DNA of 64,000 bases from Paragonimus westermani (lineage: Eukaryota; Platyhelminthes; Trematoda; Plagiorchiida; Troglotrematidae): positions 129,874 to 193,873 of the forward strand of contig QNGE01000937.1 in NCBI GenBank assembly GCA_008508345.1, in the 5' to 3' direction. The notes beneath the pieces were generated by a model, which was given only the letters and a program-made list of their open reading frames with translations, was not told the origin of the DNA and searched no databases. The position numbers and the translations under genes were made by a program. Positions 1-13,400 of the stretch are shown here, one piece after another (positions within the stretch are counted from its first letter, which is position 1; every line of letters begins with the position of its first letter).

Positions 1-1368
1 AACATCCAGAAAAATGAGACGTGCCTGTCCTATCTTGTCGGAAAATGTTTCCACTATAAGACGGAACGGCAAACGATGTGTATTGGAGAAAAATCTAGTC
101 CAGATCATCAATGAGCCCCCGTTATATTTTCGATAGGCAAAATATTTCGGTTCCATTCGTAGTTTGTGTCAACGAAATGATCAGACACCGAGACTTCTCG
201 AATTGAAATTCTTTTCATTCTAGATATCGCTCTGAATAACAAGGTGTTCTACCTACTTTGACTGATGTATAAGTGCGTTTGGGGAATGAAGGCAGGCGTT
301 CATCTTTTGAGACATTATTGAGTATGTCATGGGTTCTCTGTGCAACCATTTGCAAATTCAGTTATCCTTTCAGTTGAGAAGCCCTCAATTAAGTATCTGA
401 TGCACGAAGAGCACAGTATGAAGAGGAATTCGTGAAATAGGTGATCACAACTGTTTTAAATCTGTTCAAATGTTGCATAACCTCTCATTCATCCTCACAT
501 CGCTATAGATTAATCTCTCATTCTGTCGGTCGGAGAGCTACATCAATGACCATGAGTATAGAAAACTCAGTGAGTTCAACTCATCGAACGCATTAGACAG
601 ATAATTGGCCATATCACATATAAGAGGAAACAACAAATTTGCAATATTACACTGAACGACTTGAACGTGGCAGTCACCGAATAGCCCTACAATCACCTCG
701 AACCTGTGCTTTATTTTTTACGAGTATGGCTGATTCAATTTTTTCGAAAGTAGAGGAACATATGCATTTTTAAGTGTTTAGAAGAACGACTGAAGGTGAG
801 TAGTTATCATTGAATTACGTGCACTGTATCCCACGATTAATGGACGTGAGAAACAAACACTTGCTACTAAACAATCAAGAATGAGAGAAGACATGAGACA
901 GTCATGATCAAGAAGCGGGGCAGCCCACTGAGAGTAAAAGTGGAAGACATGCTGTTGTTAAAAGTAAGCATGTACCTGACAGTATTATGCAGCGAAGTAA
1001 CTGGTAGTCAATCACTTCAGGCTGTGTATATGTATTGACTGGTGACTGCCTACTCACAGGATGCTCTTACTGTTAATAGGCTTAACGCCATCAATGCATT
1101 TTGTGACAGACTAGTAGGAGACTTTATTTTTTGCGGGTGTGCGAATTTTGAGGTCTAATCGATGTACTAAGTACACGCGACTATCAATAAAAAAGCCAAA
1201 TCAATTCATTCACAGCACGGGTGGTCCTAAGATCATCAGTAGTTACTGCTATAATCGTATGAATTCATAGGGGAAAACACGCGTTTATCGGTCTAGCAAG
1301 CACACATACCTGAAAGTATAGAGATAAATAGGGAGGCTAACAGAAATAGTCAAATCTTAACGGCTTAC
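1..1368 (-). other. intron after exon 27 (incomplete)
   Basis: Continues from the exon 27 donor to the window edge. I found no exon matching the remaining C-terminal part of the protein and no recognisable repeat here. Confidence 0.6.
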
Positions 1369-1479
1369 TTTTGTGCGAGCATCGGAACCGGACGGTTTGC
1401 GTTGGTGTGTGGTGATGGATGATGTGGTGCCTAATGTCTTCAATGTGCGGTTCAGATAAGCCTCTAATTCAGAGTCTTC
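1369..1479 (-). CDS. CKAP5: ch-TOG exon 27 (last exon found in window)
   Basis: Residues 1806-1842. EDSELEAYLNRTLKTLG matches vertebrate NESELEAHLCRMMKHSM; a polar Ser/Thr-rich tail follows. Entry phase 0, donor GTAAGC, exit phase 0. The reading frame would run into GTAAGC without a stop, so further exons must follow beyond base 1 or undetected in 1-1368. The first part is secure; the less conserved tail depends on the donor choice. Confidence 0.88.
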
Positions 1480-4400
1480 CTATAAGCGCAAAAATTAAAG
1501 CAAAACGAGACATTAATGAGCGATAAGAGTTAGGCGGAAGTTCAGAGAACACAAGTGTGATTAAAGCACGGACAAAGTTAGCTTACACTGTTTGGAATAC
1601 TTTCCAAAAAGTTCAAAATAGAGGACCCTTGGTATCGACACATCACATGTAGTAGAGTTTTGACCGTACGCAAAGGGACATCGGATTTACGTGTTTTCCA
1701 TGAGGCCGAAGGGAATGCTTTCAGAAAGTCGTGGCAATCCAGCAGGATGACGTCAAACGCGTAGTTGTTTACTGGAAATAGAGGAGAGAAGAAAGATGTG
1801 AAGTACAATCGTCAGGGAACACAGATATGGACACAATCAAATGATGAGCAGATTGAAATAGTTACCAGTTGAATCCATGCCTTTGGTGATTCGCCATATA
1901 CTTTTCATGATAGACTGGGTGAACCGATGAGTGAAATGCCCATTGCTAACGGACTCATGAAGCAGTCGAAGCAGAGCACTGTTTGAACAACGAAGTTGCA
2001 AATAGAGGAAGAACGTTTCAATGGGTAATTGGCAGATATTCCAGCAATAAAAAAGATCATCGACGTGGTTACGAAGAATATCGTAAGAGATTGTCAGAAC
2101 ACCATCTTAATCGCTTGTAAGGGATATGTCAAAGCAAACGACTCTATTGCTGGACCTAATCTCCAGTTATACAAATCATGAAAAGAAGCGTAGCCTAGAG
2201 ATAACAGAGAAAAAGAAGTAGGAGATGACTCACAAAACACAAGCCAACTCGAAGATTAGACGAGTAAGTTTCAAGTGGCCGTGAGATAATACCTACGAAA
2301 CAGCTTGGTAACGGTGATTTTTGTGGTCCAGTTCCAATAATTACAATTGGTTCACAAACAGACCATGGTTCGTATGAGCCATGTGGTTTCCAAAGTAAAC
2401 TACAATGTCCAACCTGTAAGTAAGGGACTTTGTTTATTTATGCCAGATCATCATTGTTCACATTTCACCTTACGCTGGTAGGTTTCGGAATAGTCAGTGC
2501 TTGATGTGTGCGCCCTGTCACAGTAATCCAGAGCTTCTCTATATAGTTGCGATTAAGTCCGGGATGTTTAAACTGAAAGTCGAAATCGTTATCACAAAGT
2601 TAGTTGGAGCCTGGGGATACAAAGCGATTACAATTTGTGAGGAATGACCTACAAACTGTGAAGAATTTGGAAAGATCTGGAGTAAAGGTCATGAAAAATT
2701 CCTATCAGCACAAAAATGTCGAGGGAAAAGTTGTGAAAAAGGCCAGTGGAGAAGAAGGGCTAAAAACCGAAGCCAGCTACAAACAACTGGTTAAAATGTC
2801 ATACATTCACATCTAAAGAATGAGGATATCAGATAATGCAACACAAAAACGATGTTTGTTGCTAAGTGGCATTCAGAACTATCTGTGGGCACATTAACCC
2901 CAGGCCGCTCGAACGTACGCAGCAGAATCGTTCAATGTAGCTGGGGGCTGAATTCATGATACCGTCATCATTAACCTGATTGGAACTCGGAGGCAACGAC
3001 GCCTCACTACCAATTACACAAGCGCTAGTTTACCCCCGTATATTGTGACTGTAGCTGATCATGTGTGTCACATAGCAGCGAAAAACTTATGGTGTAAAAA
3101 CCGATGAGTTTTGTGAAACCCAATAACTGTAAAACCTCAGGGTACAATAACTCAATCATTGCGGAGCAAAAGCAGATGGTAGGATGAGGTAGTGTTTGTG
3201 TAGATCTTCGGTTCGCCGGCAACCGTTGGCTTGACAAAAAGACCATTAACAGCAAGTTAATAACTGCCTATCGTGCTTCTCCTTCCAGCAGAAGAGCTCG
3301 TGATATTAATAGTCTCTAAGTGGACAGGTTATTGAAGAAAGCGACTTATCGAGTGTAGTTATGTGAATATGGACATCGCTGTGGCACGCGAAAATTCGCA
3401 ACGGTTGTAAGAAATTTTTCCCTCTATGCATGCCAGCATAAATGTGGCTACATAGCGTTGCAATATAACACAATGCGTGGCTCCGGGCCAACTTAAATTA
3501 ACGGACTACAGAGTAGCTTTTGATCAACATTCCATCGACTTGTTATATGTTTATCGGGAAAGAAACAGTTAGATTTATGGTACGCCATGCTAATTTACAT
3601 GCATATTTTTTCGTCACCACCACCAGTCTCCGTTCGGACACACCAGATGAACGCGGCAACTGGACTGTGGTTAAGACCTGCAATCGTTGTTCAAGGATTT
3701 GGGCCTGTTGCACATTAACATTGCATCAGTCGGAATGTGTATTCGAATATAAAACCTAAAATCAAACGCGACTGGTGTGCAACTTGTGCAAAATCCCTCG
3801 TCAGTTATTAATGTAACCATCTGTCGGTTGAATCGGACTAGTGACTCTAACCTGAATTAGAAAAGCTGACTGTGAGGAGCCATCGCGATTGGAATTAGAG
3901 GCATAACGGTTATTGGACGACAGCTCAAGGTGATCAGATGACGTAAAAGGGATTATGATCGACAGTTTAGCGGGGGAACAATACTGTCGACCTTTAAGGT
4001 GAGGTCAGTGGGACGGTAGTCAACCAACGCTCGCTTCCCGAAATTAGCACCAGGACGGGATTAGCAGGCACTGTTGATGACCATTAATAAGAGCAAGAGA
4101 ACCACGGGTCTAGAAGTGCCTCTCGAAGACAGCCAACAGGTAAATTTATCCACATTCGAGAACGGTGTTCCAACATGAATGGTGTGCAGATTACAAAAAA
4201 GGATTCCTGCACAGAAGAGTAGTAAGGATCGACAACGTAAGAAGAGCACATAACTTGATAACGTGGAACCATCTACAAAAAAACTGACCTGAGCACTCGA
4301 GTCCCGTTGGCCGCTTCGATTATGTTCACGCACAAGGCGTTGATTGCACGAATGACATTTTCGCCGTCCGGCATCCTTGTGGTTCGTTCGTCCAGCATTA

Positions 4401-7400
4401 CTTGCAACAGCGATTGTATCAACTCGCGCAGAGTCTCACGTGAGGCTTCTCGGCCCAGAGTAGGTCGTTTGAACAACTGTGAACAGTATAGAGCGGCAAA
4501 CAAAGTGGAGGGCGCAGTAGTAAACAATAGCAATGTAAGTGTATACCAGGTTTCTGCTAAACTATTGATCACGTGCTGATACGGTGATCAGTCAGGCTAA
4601 AACGGTCGAAAATGCCACAGAAAAGTGTGTAGATGGTACAAAACGCGACAGACTCGACGTGGTTCAAACAGTGTAGAACGGCATCATATCCGGTATTCTG
4701 AAAGAGGAACATCAAATCAATGCAAATAAAGAACCTCCTTTATAAACACAAGGCAATCGACTAAAATCGGCTTGCGATATGTTGTAGGCTTTAACATTGA
4801 AATACAATCGCAGAAGAATCCGATGACATGTTAACAGAAACATCAGGTTCATTGGTAATTTTACAAATTGTTGCCGTGTGATAAGCGGCTTCGGTAGAAT
4901 TCAATCATCAACGATTTGTTTTATTGCGTGGCTGGATTCTCTTGAGAAATATCACGTGATATTTTTGTGCTGCATTAGAAAATTCCCAACAAGATTTTCC
5001 TACTCCTTAAAAGATAAGCAACAGTTCTGTTTAAAGAACGAACAAAATACACAGCAGTATTTTGCTACTGAGGATGTCTACATTCCAATACCTTAAGCCG
5101 CACGAAAACTCTCCCGTGACGAGTGATCAACACTCGTCGAATATACGTTCTCGGTGAAACACATTCTTCGGGAGCTAAGTAATAAGAATCGATATGAAAT
5201 AAGCCTCCGATAAATGCAGACATGAAGCGATAGCTATAAGCATGCAGTACTTCCTCTAAGGCGCCAAGGTGCTTCGTATCTGTAAGTTTCCTAGTGAGGT
5301 TTGTGAGCGAATTTTGTTTGGAGTACTCAGTAACATACAATCTTGGCCAAGTCATTAACAGGTCAAATAAGTTCTCAATATCCTGAGTGTAAATCGATGC
5401 AAGGTAAGCAGGGTCACAACACGGCTAGTAAACCGCAAAACTAGGAGCAACAAAAAAGGTATGAATGTCACAGTAACCTGCGACAATTGGTTTCCAACCA
5501 TTCTTTAACTAAGACAGGGACAAAAACACGATTCAGAAAGTCAAGCCAAAATATAATCGTACACTAAACTAAACACATTACGAAATCCATAGCTAGAGTC
5601 TCATCATGTCCAGAGCTATTAAACAAGCTTCATGATCGACACCGTTTCCCACAAACCTATCCAAGCTCCATATGATTTCGTTAAAGTATCAACCACTTTC
5701 GTAAACATGACACCCGATTGGATTTTGTCCCAATCCATGGCCGATTGACTGAAAATTGTTCAGCCACTTCGATATCTGGTTTGTGTGGTACACTACCCCC
5801 CTCTATACCTAGTCAGAAAATGGTTCAGTGGAGTGTACCGAGCCCAGTCAGTCCGTCATCAGAAAGGATAAGCAAATGGAAAAAGGGTGTAAACTGGGGT
5901 GGATTCAGGTGAGTTCGCGTCTAACCTCTGTCCCAAAAATCACTTCTGAATGATAAGGCCATCCTACGCATGACGTCGTCTGTTTTTGTCTGATTGCCTC
6001 CGTTTGATCAGTCTGCCTACAGAAACTCCAATCTCTTGTATTCCGGTATTGCTGTTTCACCCCATGGTTTGCCACTTCCACACACGTCTCCTTTGGTTAC
6101 GCAACGATCCATCGATTGCCTCACTGATGACCGTCACCTTAGCGGCACCCCTACTGACCCTTGAATGCAGTCTTGTCACCACTAATCCACCAGTCATACG
6201 ATCGAATTGATCGAGCCTTCCAGTGTTTTGTTGAACCAATAACACTTGACAACACTTGTGACAGTCACTCCAGACCTCTTGATAGTAGTTGACCTATGTA
6301 AAGAGGAATGCCAAATCAAAACTGAGTCGCATGCGCGCGGCATTAATATACCCTTTGCGAATTTTGTTGCAAAACATTCTATCACAAGATCAATAGCAAT
6401 CTGACTTCTCCTTCAATAAAGAGACCGTGTTAGGTGGATATTTCGAGTTGACCAACACTTAATCACAGTTTCATGATGACTTTTGATCTAGAGCCCATTT
6501 CTTCCCGTTACCGCTGCTGAATGCACTTTCTACTATGAACCTACGAGTAAGCAGTGCTTCATGGCACTCGGTACTTTTGTCCGACGGCCATAGGTCGTAC
6601 TTATTCTTCGCCGTCGTAAGCTGCAGTAACATGCTCTTCTTGCTGAAGTGCCGAACACGACGGCATGCATAGTGTTACGCCATCCAACTGAAACGAACCT
6701 GATTCAGTTAGGACATACGTTCAGTGTAGCATTCACGAATATGACATATTGCTCATCGCTGCTCCGTTGAACACATGAGTATTCTGACTGGAGTGGACTG
6801 TACTCCTCTCCCTCTCATCACATTTACTTGTGCATTAGGGTCCTGCCTCAGCGATCCAAAAGAGAGCCTAGTGGTGACAAACTCTAGGACACAGATTGCC
6901 ACTGTTCGCTCTGATCATGATCGATAGCTGCTGGCTAGTTGTCCTGGTCGAACAAGACATCAGAACAGGCTGTATATGAGGACCGCATACAGTAGTTGAG
7001 CGAGCAGTCTACCGGGACTATATTTTTCTTAATACTGTGGTGAGAGCTGAGGAAAATACGGCCACGGCAACCACTGCGAAAGAGCTGTAGTGTTCAGAGT
7101 TGATTTGACCACATGTAATCTACACTGAAGCTTGACCTCCAATAGTAAAGCAGTTTAAGAAGTGTAAGTCGTTGACCTTATCACAGGCCTTTCATTAGAA
7201 GTGATTTGGACGAACGAAATAGGCTGTTGTAGCTAGGATGACAATAGATTGAGGGAGTGGAAATCGGTCCACCAGCTGTCTTGTTGACCACCTTGGGACT
7301 GAAGCTGCCAGCAACCTAAAGTTCTAGAACCTGCCATTCACAGCGAAGAACGAGCTGCTTTAACCATACTACACACAGCAAGAACAGAAGCATCGATTAT

Positions 7401-10400
7401 CGGTGGCCAGTTATTTACCGATACATGAACAGTGTATGGGTGCGCCTTCTCACTAAACCAATTTATACAGCATAGTTCACGCAAAGGACATCGAGATAGA
7501 TCCAATCAGAAGTATAGGTTTCGGAATCAACCACAACCAATGACTTTATGTGTGGTTGAACTAACAGAGGGTGTTGGAATCGGAAACAACAACTGTGATT
7601 TTTTTATTGGGAAGAAGCGGAAATTCCGTTGAGAGCATCCATACGGTTTCCAAAAGGTTGCGGTTAATAGAACAGAAACTAGAAGAATAGGTAAACATTT
7701 GAAATGTTTGATCACTGGAACACTTCTCATCATTTAAGTGCTAACGGTATTGTTCCAAGCACCTTGAAGAATATCGGGAAATTAATACAGACAAGGAAGA
7801 GACAGGTGGCGTAGAACAAAACATCTCGGTTGACAAAGTGAACTGGGATTTATCTGTGTTGTATATCAACCTGTTCACAGTAAACCTCAATGTTCATTAT
7901 GGTTTGTTTGTGTGTACGACAATGTAAACTAGCAAGCAACAAATACTTAGTGATTATGTAAGAAAAACAACGGATTTACAACACAGTGTCAGTTCTTTTT
8001 TTCCGATACTTCGTACTAAAAGAGGCTGAGATACAAATAAATCATGGACATGAGTAATGTCGTCATCTTAACACAAACTTCTCCTGAGCGGTCGAAGGTA
8101 ATGTTCCACAGAAAATGTGAGAATAGCTGTATGCTTAATGGGAAAAAAGATAATTACCGATTCCACTGTCGCCAGATGACAACGAACCAGAGTGGCCAGT
8201 TGATCGTCCGAAATAGAAGAGTCGCCAAAGTAGCGTGCAGTCACTTGTTTGAGTTGCATTGTGATCAACATGAGAATTTGATTCACATGATTCAAGAGTA
8301 GATACCATTTTTCATCTACCAAAAAAGTGGAGACGGTTACAAATTGTTCGGATTAGCTCAAAACAATCCAATACACGATACAGGTTAATTTACACAGTTC
8401 AGCGAGTTTTTTTGGCAGTTTTTAATCTTTGTCAGACCACTAATCAACTGTGTCATTCAGCTCCTCGTCTTTGAGTGACCATCATAATTCTCATCACATT
8501 TTTCTACGCCAGATGGCATAGTGGCTAGCAAATACGTTTTAAACTTCTCTATCCAAACCAACGCATAGACAGTATGCGCTCTTACTGCACATACAATTAT
8601 AGCAGCTCTCTGTGAGACCATAAAATACCCTTGAACATCACACTGTAGGTATGTCTACGCAACAATAACACGTACGAACTGGTTGCCCGAATTGCGTCAC
8701 TCCTTTATATCATGAGATGCATACGACTCACCGCTCCTACACGCTATGACAAAAAACGGCGCTGATGCACACCTGTCCACTTTGTGTTATTTGGACGTGA
8801 TAAAATCGAAACGGCGATTTCACACACGACCGCAGTCGAATGCGAGTTTCGAAGGTACGATCATAACAAAAACCAACTTTTAACGTGGTAATGTTAGCGA
8901 ACTGTTTCGACCATCATCGACGTGTGTTTGCGTGCAGTAATTCAGCATTCAGTTATGGTGATATGTAATTTGTATGACAAAAGATGTTTTCCTGATGAAC
9001 GGGGACATTCACCCTGATAATTGGACTGAAAATAGGCTATATCGCCAAATATCATTGACAAACTAATCCACTGATCGTCGAAAAGCGCACGTACGTTTGT
9101 TAGAGGACACCACGGCTGATGGCGTCTCTGGATCGGATAGATACGGCAAGGTAGAGAATTAGTATGATTTAGCCAACCCGCCAAAGGAAAACCTGTAGTT
9201 GGGGGTCACGTGCACTCTAGATGAAGACTAGCGGCGAACGATGTAACGGTCACGATAGAACCTGCTATACTAATTGATATATGTGGAACCAGATATCAAA
9301 CTGCCAGACCACATTTACAAGTACCGATTAGGAACGTCAGAAATATTTTTTGTGACTAGGTTCCGCATTTGCAACCATCGTGGTCCATTAGGCAAACAGC
9401 TTGCATGATAACAAAGAGTGCTACAGTGCGCTCGAAACGAATCAGGTTGCACCACTGAAACATAATGTATTGATCAAAAATTGGAGTAGGTGCATTAAAC
9501 TGATGGTCAAGTAAAACGCACTGTGGATTAACTTTAACAGTTCAGTGAGTAGTCAGATGACACGGTCTTATGGCAGGACCACCCATGGTAAAACAGACAA
9601 TCTGCAGACGTCAGTCAAACAAACACCGGAGTGTGGATCCCTGCAGGTATCACGTTACAAACCAACTACTTGAGCCAGTCTCGAGTGGGGCTTAGTCAGC
9701 CGGATCTGTAACATAAATACAGAAATACATGAAGAGGTGGTTTTGAATTCTGAAATTCAAGCTATACCATTACTGTGCAACGGCTAGACGAATCAAGAGA
9801 ACAGATACATTAATTCTGATGTAGAGGTTGCTGATCAATTCTACCATGATGAAGCCAAGCAATAAACTAAGGTTCAAATCCGGGATGAGATAGAAAACAC
9901 TAGTGTGTGTAAGTAATCTAAACGCAGACACGCAAATTATGAGGAAGACGGAAGTCGATACGATCAGCAATGCTATGTCACGAGCGGCATCAAGTGACAT
10001 TCAGTAACAGTGCACTTAAACTATAAAAGATGCGCCCAGTCGAAACCATCCTGGAAACTAATACGGACGGTTCATCATCCTCTGGTATGGGCAAATAAGT
10101 CGGCATAACCATGATAACTTCATTATGGCCCATATAGCCCTAGTCATTTTTACAGATGATATGGTAAGCAACCTATCCGCTCAGTTACATACTTCATGCA
10201 ATTTCCATAGTGGAGGCTAATCTGGCTACCAGGAAACCATGAAGTCTATACTAACTTACCAATAACGATTATTCCAGATATTCCTTGCTATATTTTCGTG
10301 TGACCATTTTGAACTTCCCGGTGGTGATTTAGAGATTCGACATGACAAACAGTGGGCTGGTTTGATCACCTAAATTCATAAACCTTTAGAACTTGTCCCA

Positions 10401-13400
10401 GTGATCTTGTCTGACGATCACGACCAAAGCCTTACCGATATACTGAACAGTCAATAAATAAATTAGCAAAAAATTGGACCGAATCCCTATTGGTGAGGAG
10501 TGGCCACCGACCATTGAGATCTTACTTGCTCCGTTGAGCAACGCTGATAAACGCCGCTTTACGAGTCAGGTGGATACACCAACCAGTGTGACAGTAATTT
10601 GTAGTAAATGAATCAAATTTTTCCAAATAATTTCCTTAGGAAAAAAATTCGGGCGCAGAACTCCAATCAGATATGATAAACAATGCTTTAAAAGTTGGAT
10701 ATTGACTAAAATCCACTAAATGGAAGCTGCCTAATCAACCGAGTTACTTTAGGGCATGCTTCAAAGGTTCACACATCAAATTTCTTCCCAAGGTCATTTT
10801 TAATCCACAAAAAGAAAGCCATTGCACAGCAATTTCAGACATACAACATAAACTCCTTTGTTCGCCCGTTTATTATGGTATCCTCTGTTGGGAATTTCAG
10901 GAGATGGAGATCGAACCTTTAGACATTTGAAAAACCGTTCTGAAACGGTTGAACTGTTATTGTGACTTTTCTGACAACGCTCGGGAAATTTTCTCATCGC
11001 CGTTACAGCGATCAGCAGCTCCAACCGCAATAGTGCTCTCCGGTCAGGTTGGAAATCAATTAAACTGTGCAAGGTTGGCCCGGGAGTATGTGATTGGTGA
11101 AGACCAGAGTCGGAATCGAAAGACTTACCCTAACAACTGACATACACGGATCGGGCTTGTGCGACATGTCCCAACATTCAAATTTTATCTGTTCCCAATA
11201 CAGTCCAGATCAAACGGCTTGCCCGTTGGCAAGCCTCATAATCGAGTCGAGTGAGCGAACGAGTACGACAAAAAGCTGTAAACACAGTCAGACTAGCAGG
11301 TATGGTGGTGTACGCACAGTTCCGGTCAAGTGGTACGGGGCTGTCGTCCCAGATGGACCACCAGGTCCACCATAGATAGGACCTGATGCTCGCACGCACG
11401 TTTCGGCGCGCGTGCAGCAACGATGGTCTGGGAACCAGCATGTGTCCGTGAATTCAAATGGATGACGAATATTTCCCTAACGCATTGTGCTATCACAATT
11501 TTTTCACCAAACGCTGATTAATGATAAGCTGAGGTCAGAAACGAGATATTTACAGATTACTAAATGGTTAGTCAAACACTAACAATCTCCGCGCAGAATC
11601 TGTTGTGTTTTTAGGTTTGCCACGCCCTTCGTGGGCTCTGAAGTGACGTTCTATGATCATGCTTTCGAAACGTTAAGCGATGCATGGTATCTTACAAAGA
11701 TCGTGTTGCATTTCAAAATTATCGGCATTTTGAGTGACGGAAATGTTTGTGGACGATCGGTACACAAATGTATCTACATGTTATCCTAAGTCGTAACCCC
11801 CAACCAAAACCGGTATGATGCAAATGTTTTGTGTCGACCCAAATTGAACGGTGTTCACATCATGTCATTTCGCAGCAGCAAGCAGATTTCTACAGAAAAA
11901 GGCACCTAAATCTGGACATTTTGAACGAGCTGTCTGGCTGTGGTTACAGCAGCGTATTGTCACTGTTCGACTCAGTTAGCAGGCCTGTCTGCTGATTAGC
12001 ATTTTGGACTGGACTCAGGTGAGAACAGAAAAAAATGGAAATATTCAGACGTGTCACACGCCCGAACCATGAATGCTAATTGGGCTAAGGCCCCCGGTTC
12101 ATACTCCGGGTTCTGAAACCAGGTACATGCGACTGGGAGAACCTGTCCTTTATGGATGAAATCGCTGAGGCCAACTGAATTGACAAACTGATAGGAGCTC
12201 ACGTTCATATTGGCCATGATATCAAAGAAAGTCACATTCGAAGCACACAAAAACAATGCCGATCAGACTAACCTCGCAAAACCATATCGAGTTCGGCCAA
12301 GGCGTGACAACTGACGAGTAGATCGTTCGAGGAAATCGCCGTGACAACCATGGTAATCGCTGAAGCGGTATCCGGACTGGTTCTTAGTAGTGCGTTGAGC
12401 ACCGGTTGCCTTGCTTGAGTTCTGCGCGTAGGTGGAAAGTGTGCGTGAAAGAAGTAACAAAGTGATGCTATGCGCTCAGCAAGCAAAAGTTGAGCAATGA
12501 ATCAAGCAAACAATCACATTGAAGTTAATTAACATATCAATCAAGCCACTTTCCCATGGTGAGATTCGAACCGCTTTGAGAGTGATAAACCATCGATTGG
12601 TATCTCATGCGTTTCAACTCGTTCCGAAGGTGAACAGTCCGAAAATGTGTCCTGCACGTTTGTTAGATGAGCCCGAACGAAGGTTCATTAAGTGTATGAG
12701 TAATTCTGTTGCCACTCACTAGCTCCCATCCCAGTTATATATCAGGCCTGGCGAACGAGTACGTATGACGAATGAGTACGTATACACGCATGAGTGTATG
12801 TGGGTGCGCAAGCTCCAGAACAGAAGCACTGTTGAAATATGGTGATTCCACCTACGCACAAGGAGCACATCGTTGTCTAGAGGAGTGGTGATAATTAGTG
12901 TAAACAAACGCATTCCTGATAAGAGTTTGAGGTGTTGATACCAGCTGAATAACATTAACATTTGGTCACAGGCTTCATTCAGCCAGCCCTTTTCTGAAAG
13001 ATACATTATATCTGAGTAACGGCTTCAAGGTGGTGTGTATTGCATATACAAGCAGGTGTGTGAAAAACCGTACACATCGTGGACCATTTTAGGGTTTGGC
13101 GCTAAAAAATCACACTCAGTCTAGATGATCACTGGCAACCCATCGTTGAAGAACTCCCCGATGTCGCCAACAACCACGTTCCAGTAAATCATCCCCGGCT
13201 AAGAAGAAAGCCGAGAAGACCGAAAATAGAACCAAACTTCTGATTGCGTTGAAACGTTCAGCCTGTAACAGATACCAACTAGAACAAACTAAACTTGCAT
13301 TTGTTGATTATCTCATGGGGCACAATTGTACCACGGCTATTATCAGACAGGATCGATTTTGTTATCAAAAGTCTTGCTCACAAGCTGAAGGTAAATCCTA

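Noticed and set aside
12540..12570. B-box-like string GGTTCGAATCTC on the minus strand
   Set aside because: No A box at suitable distance and no folding stems, so it was not called as tRNA or SINE.
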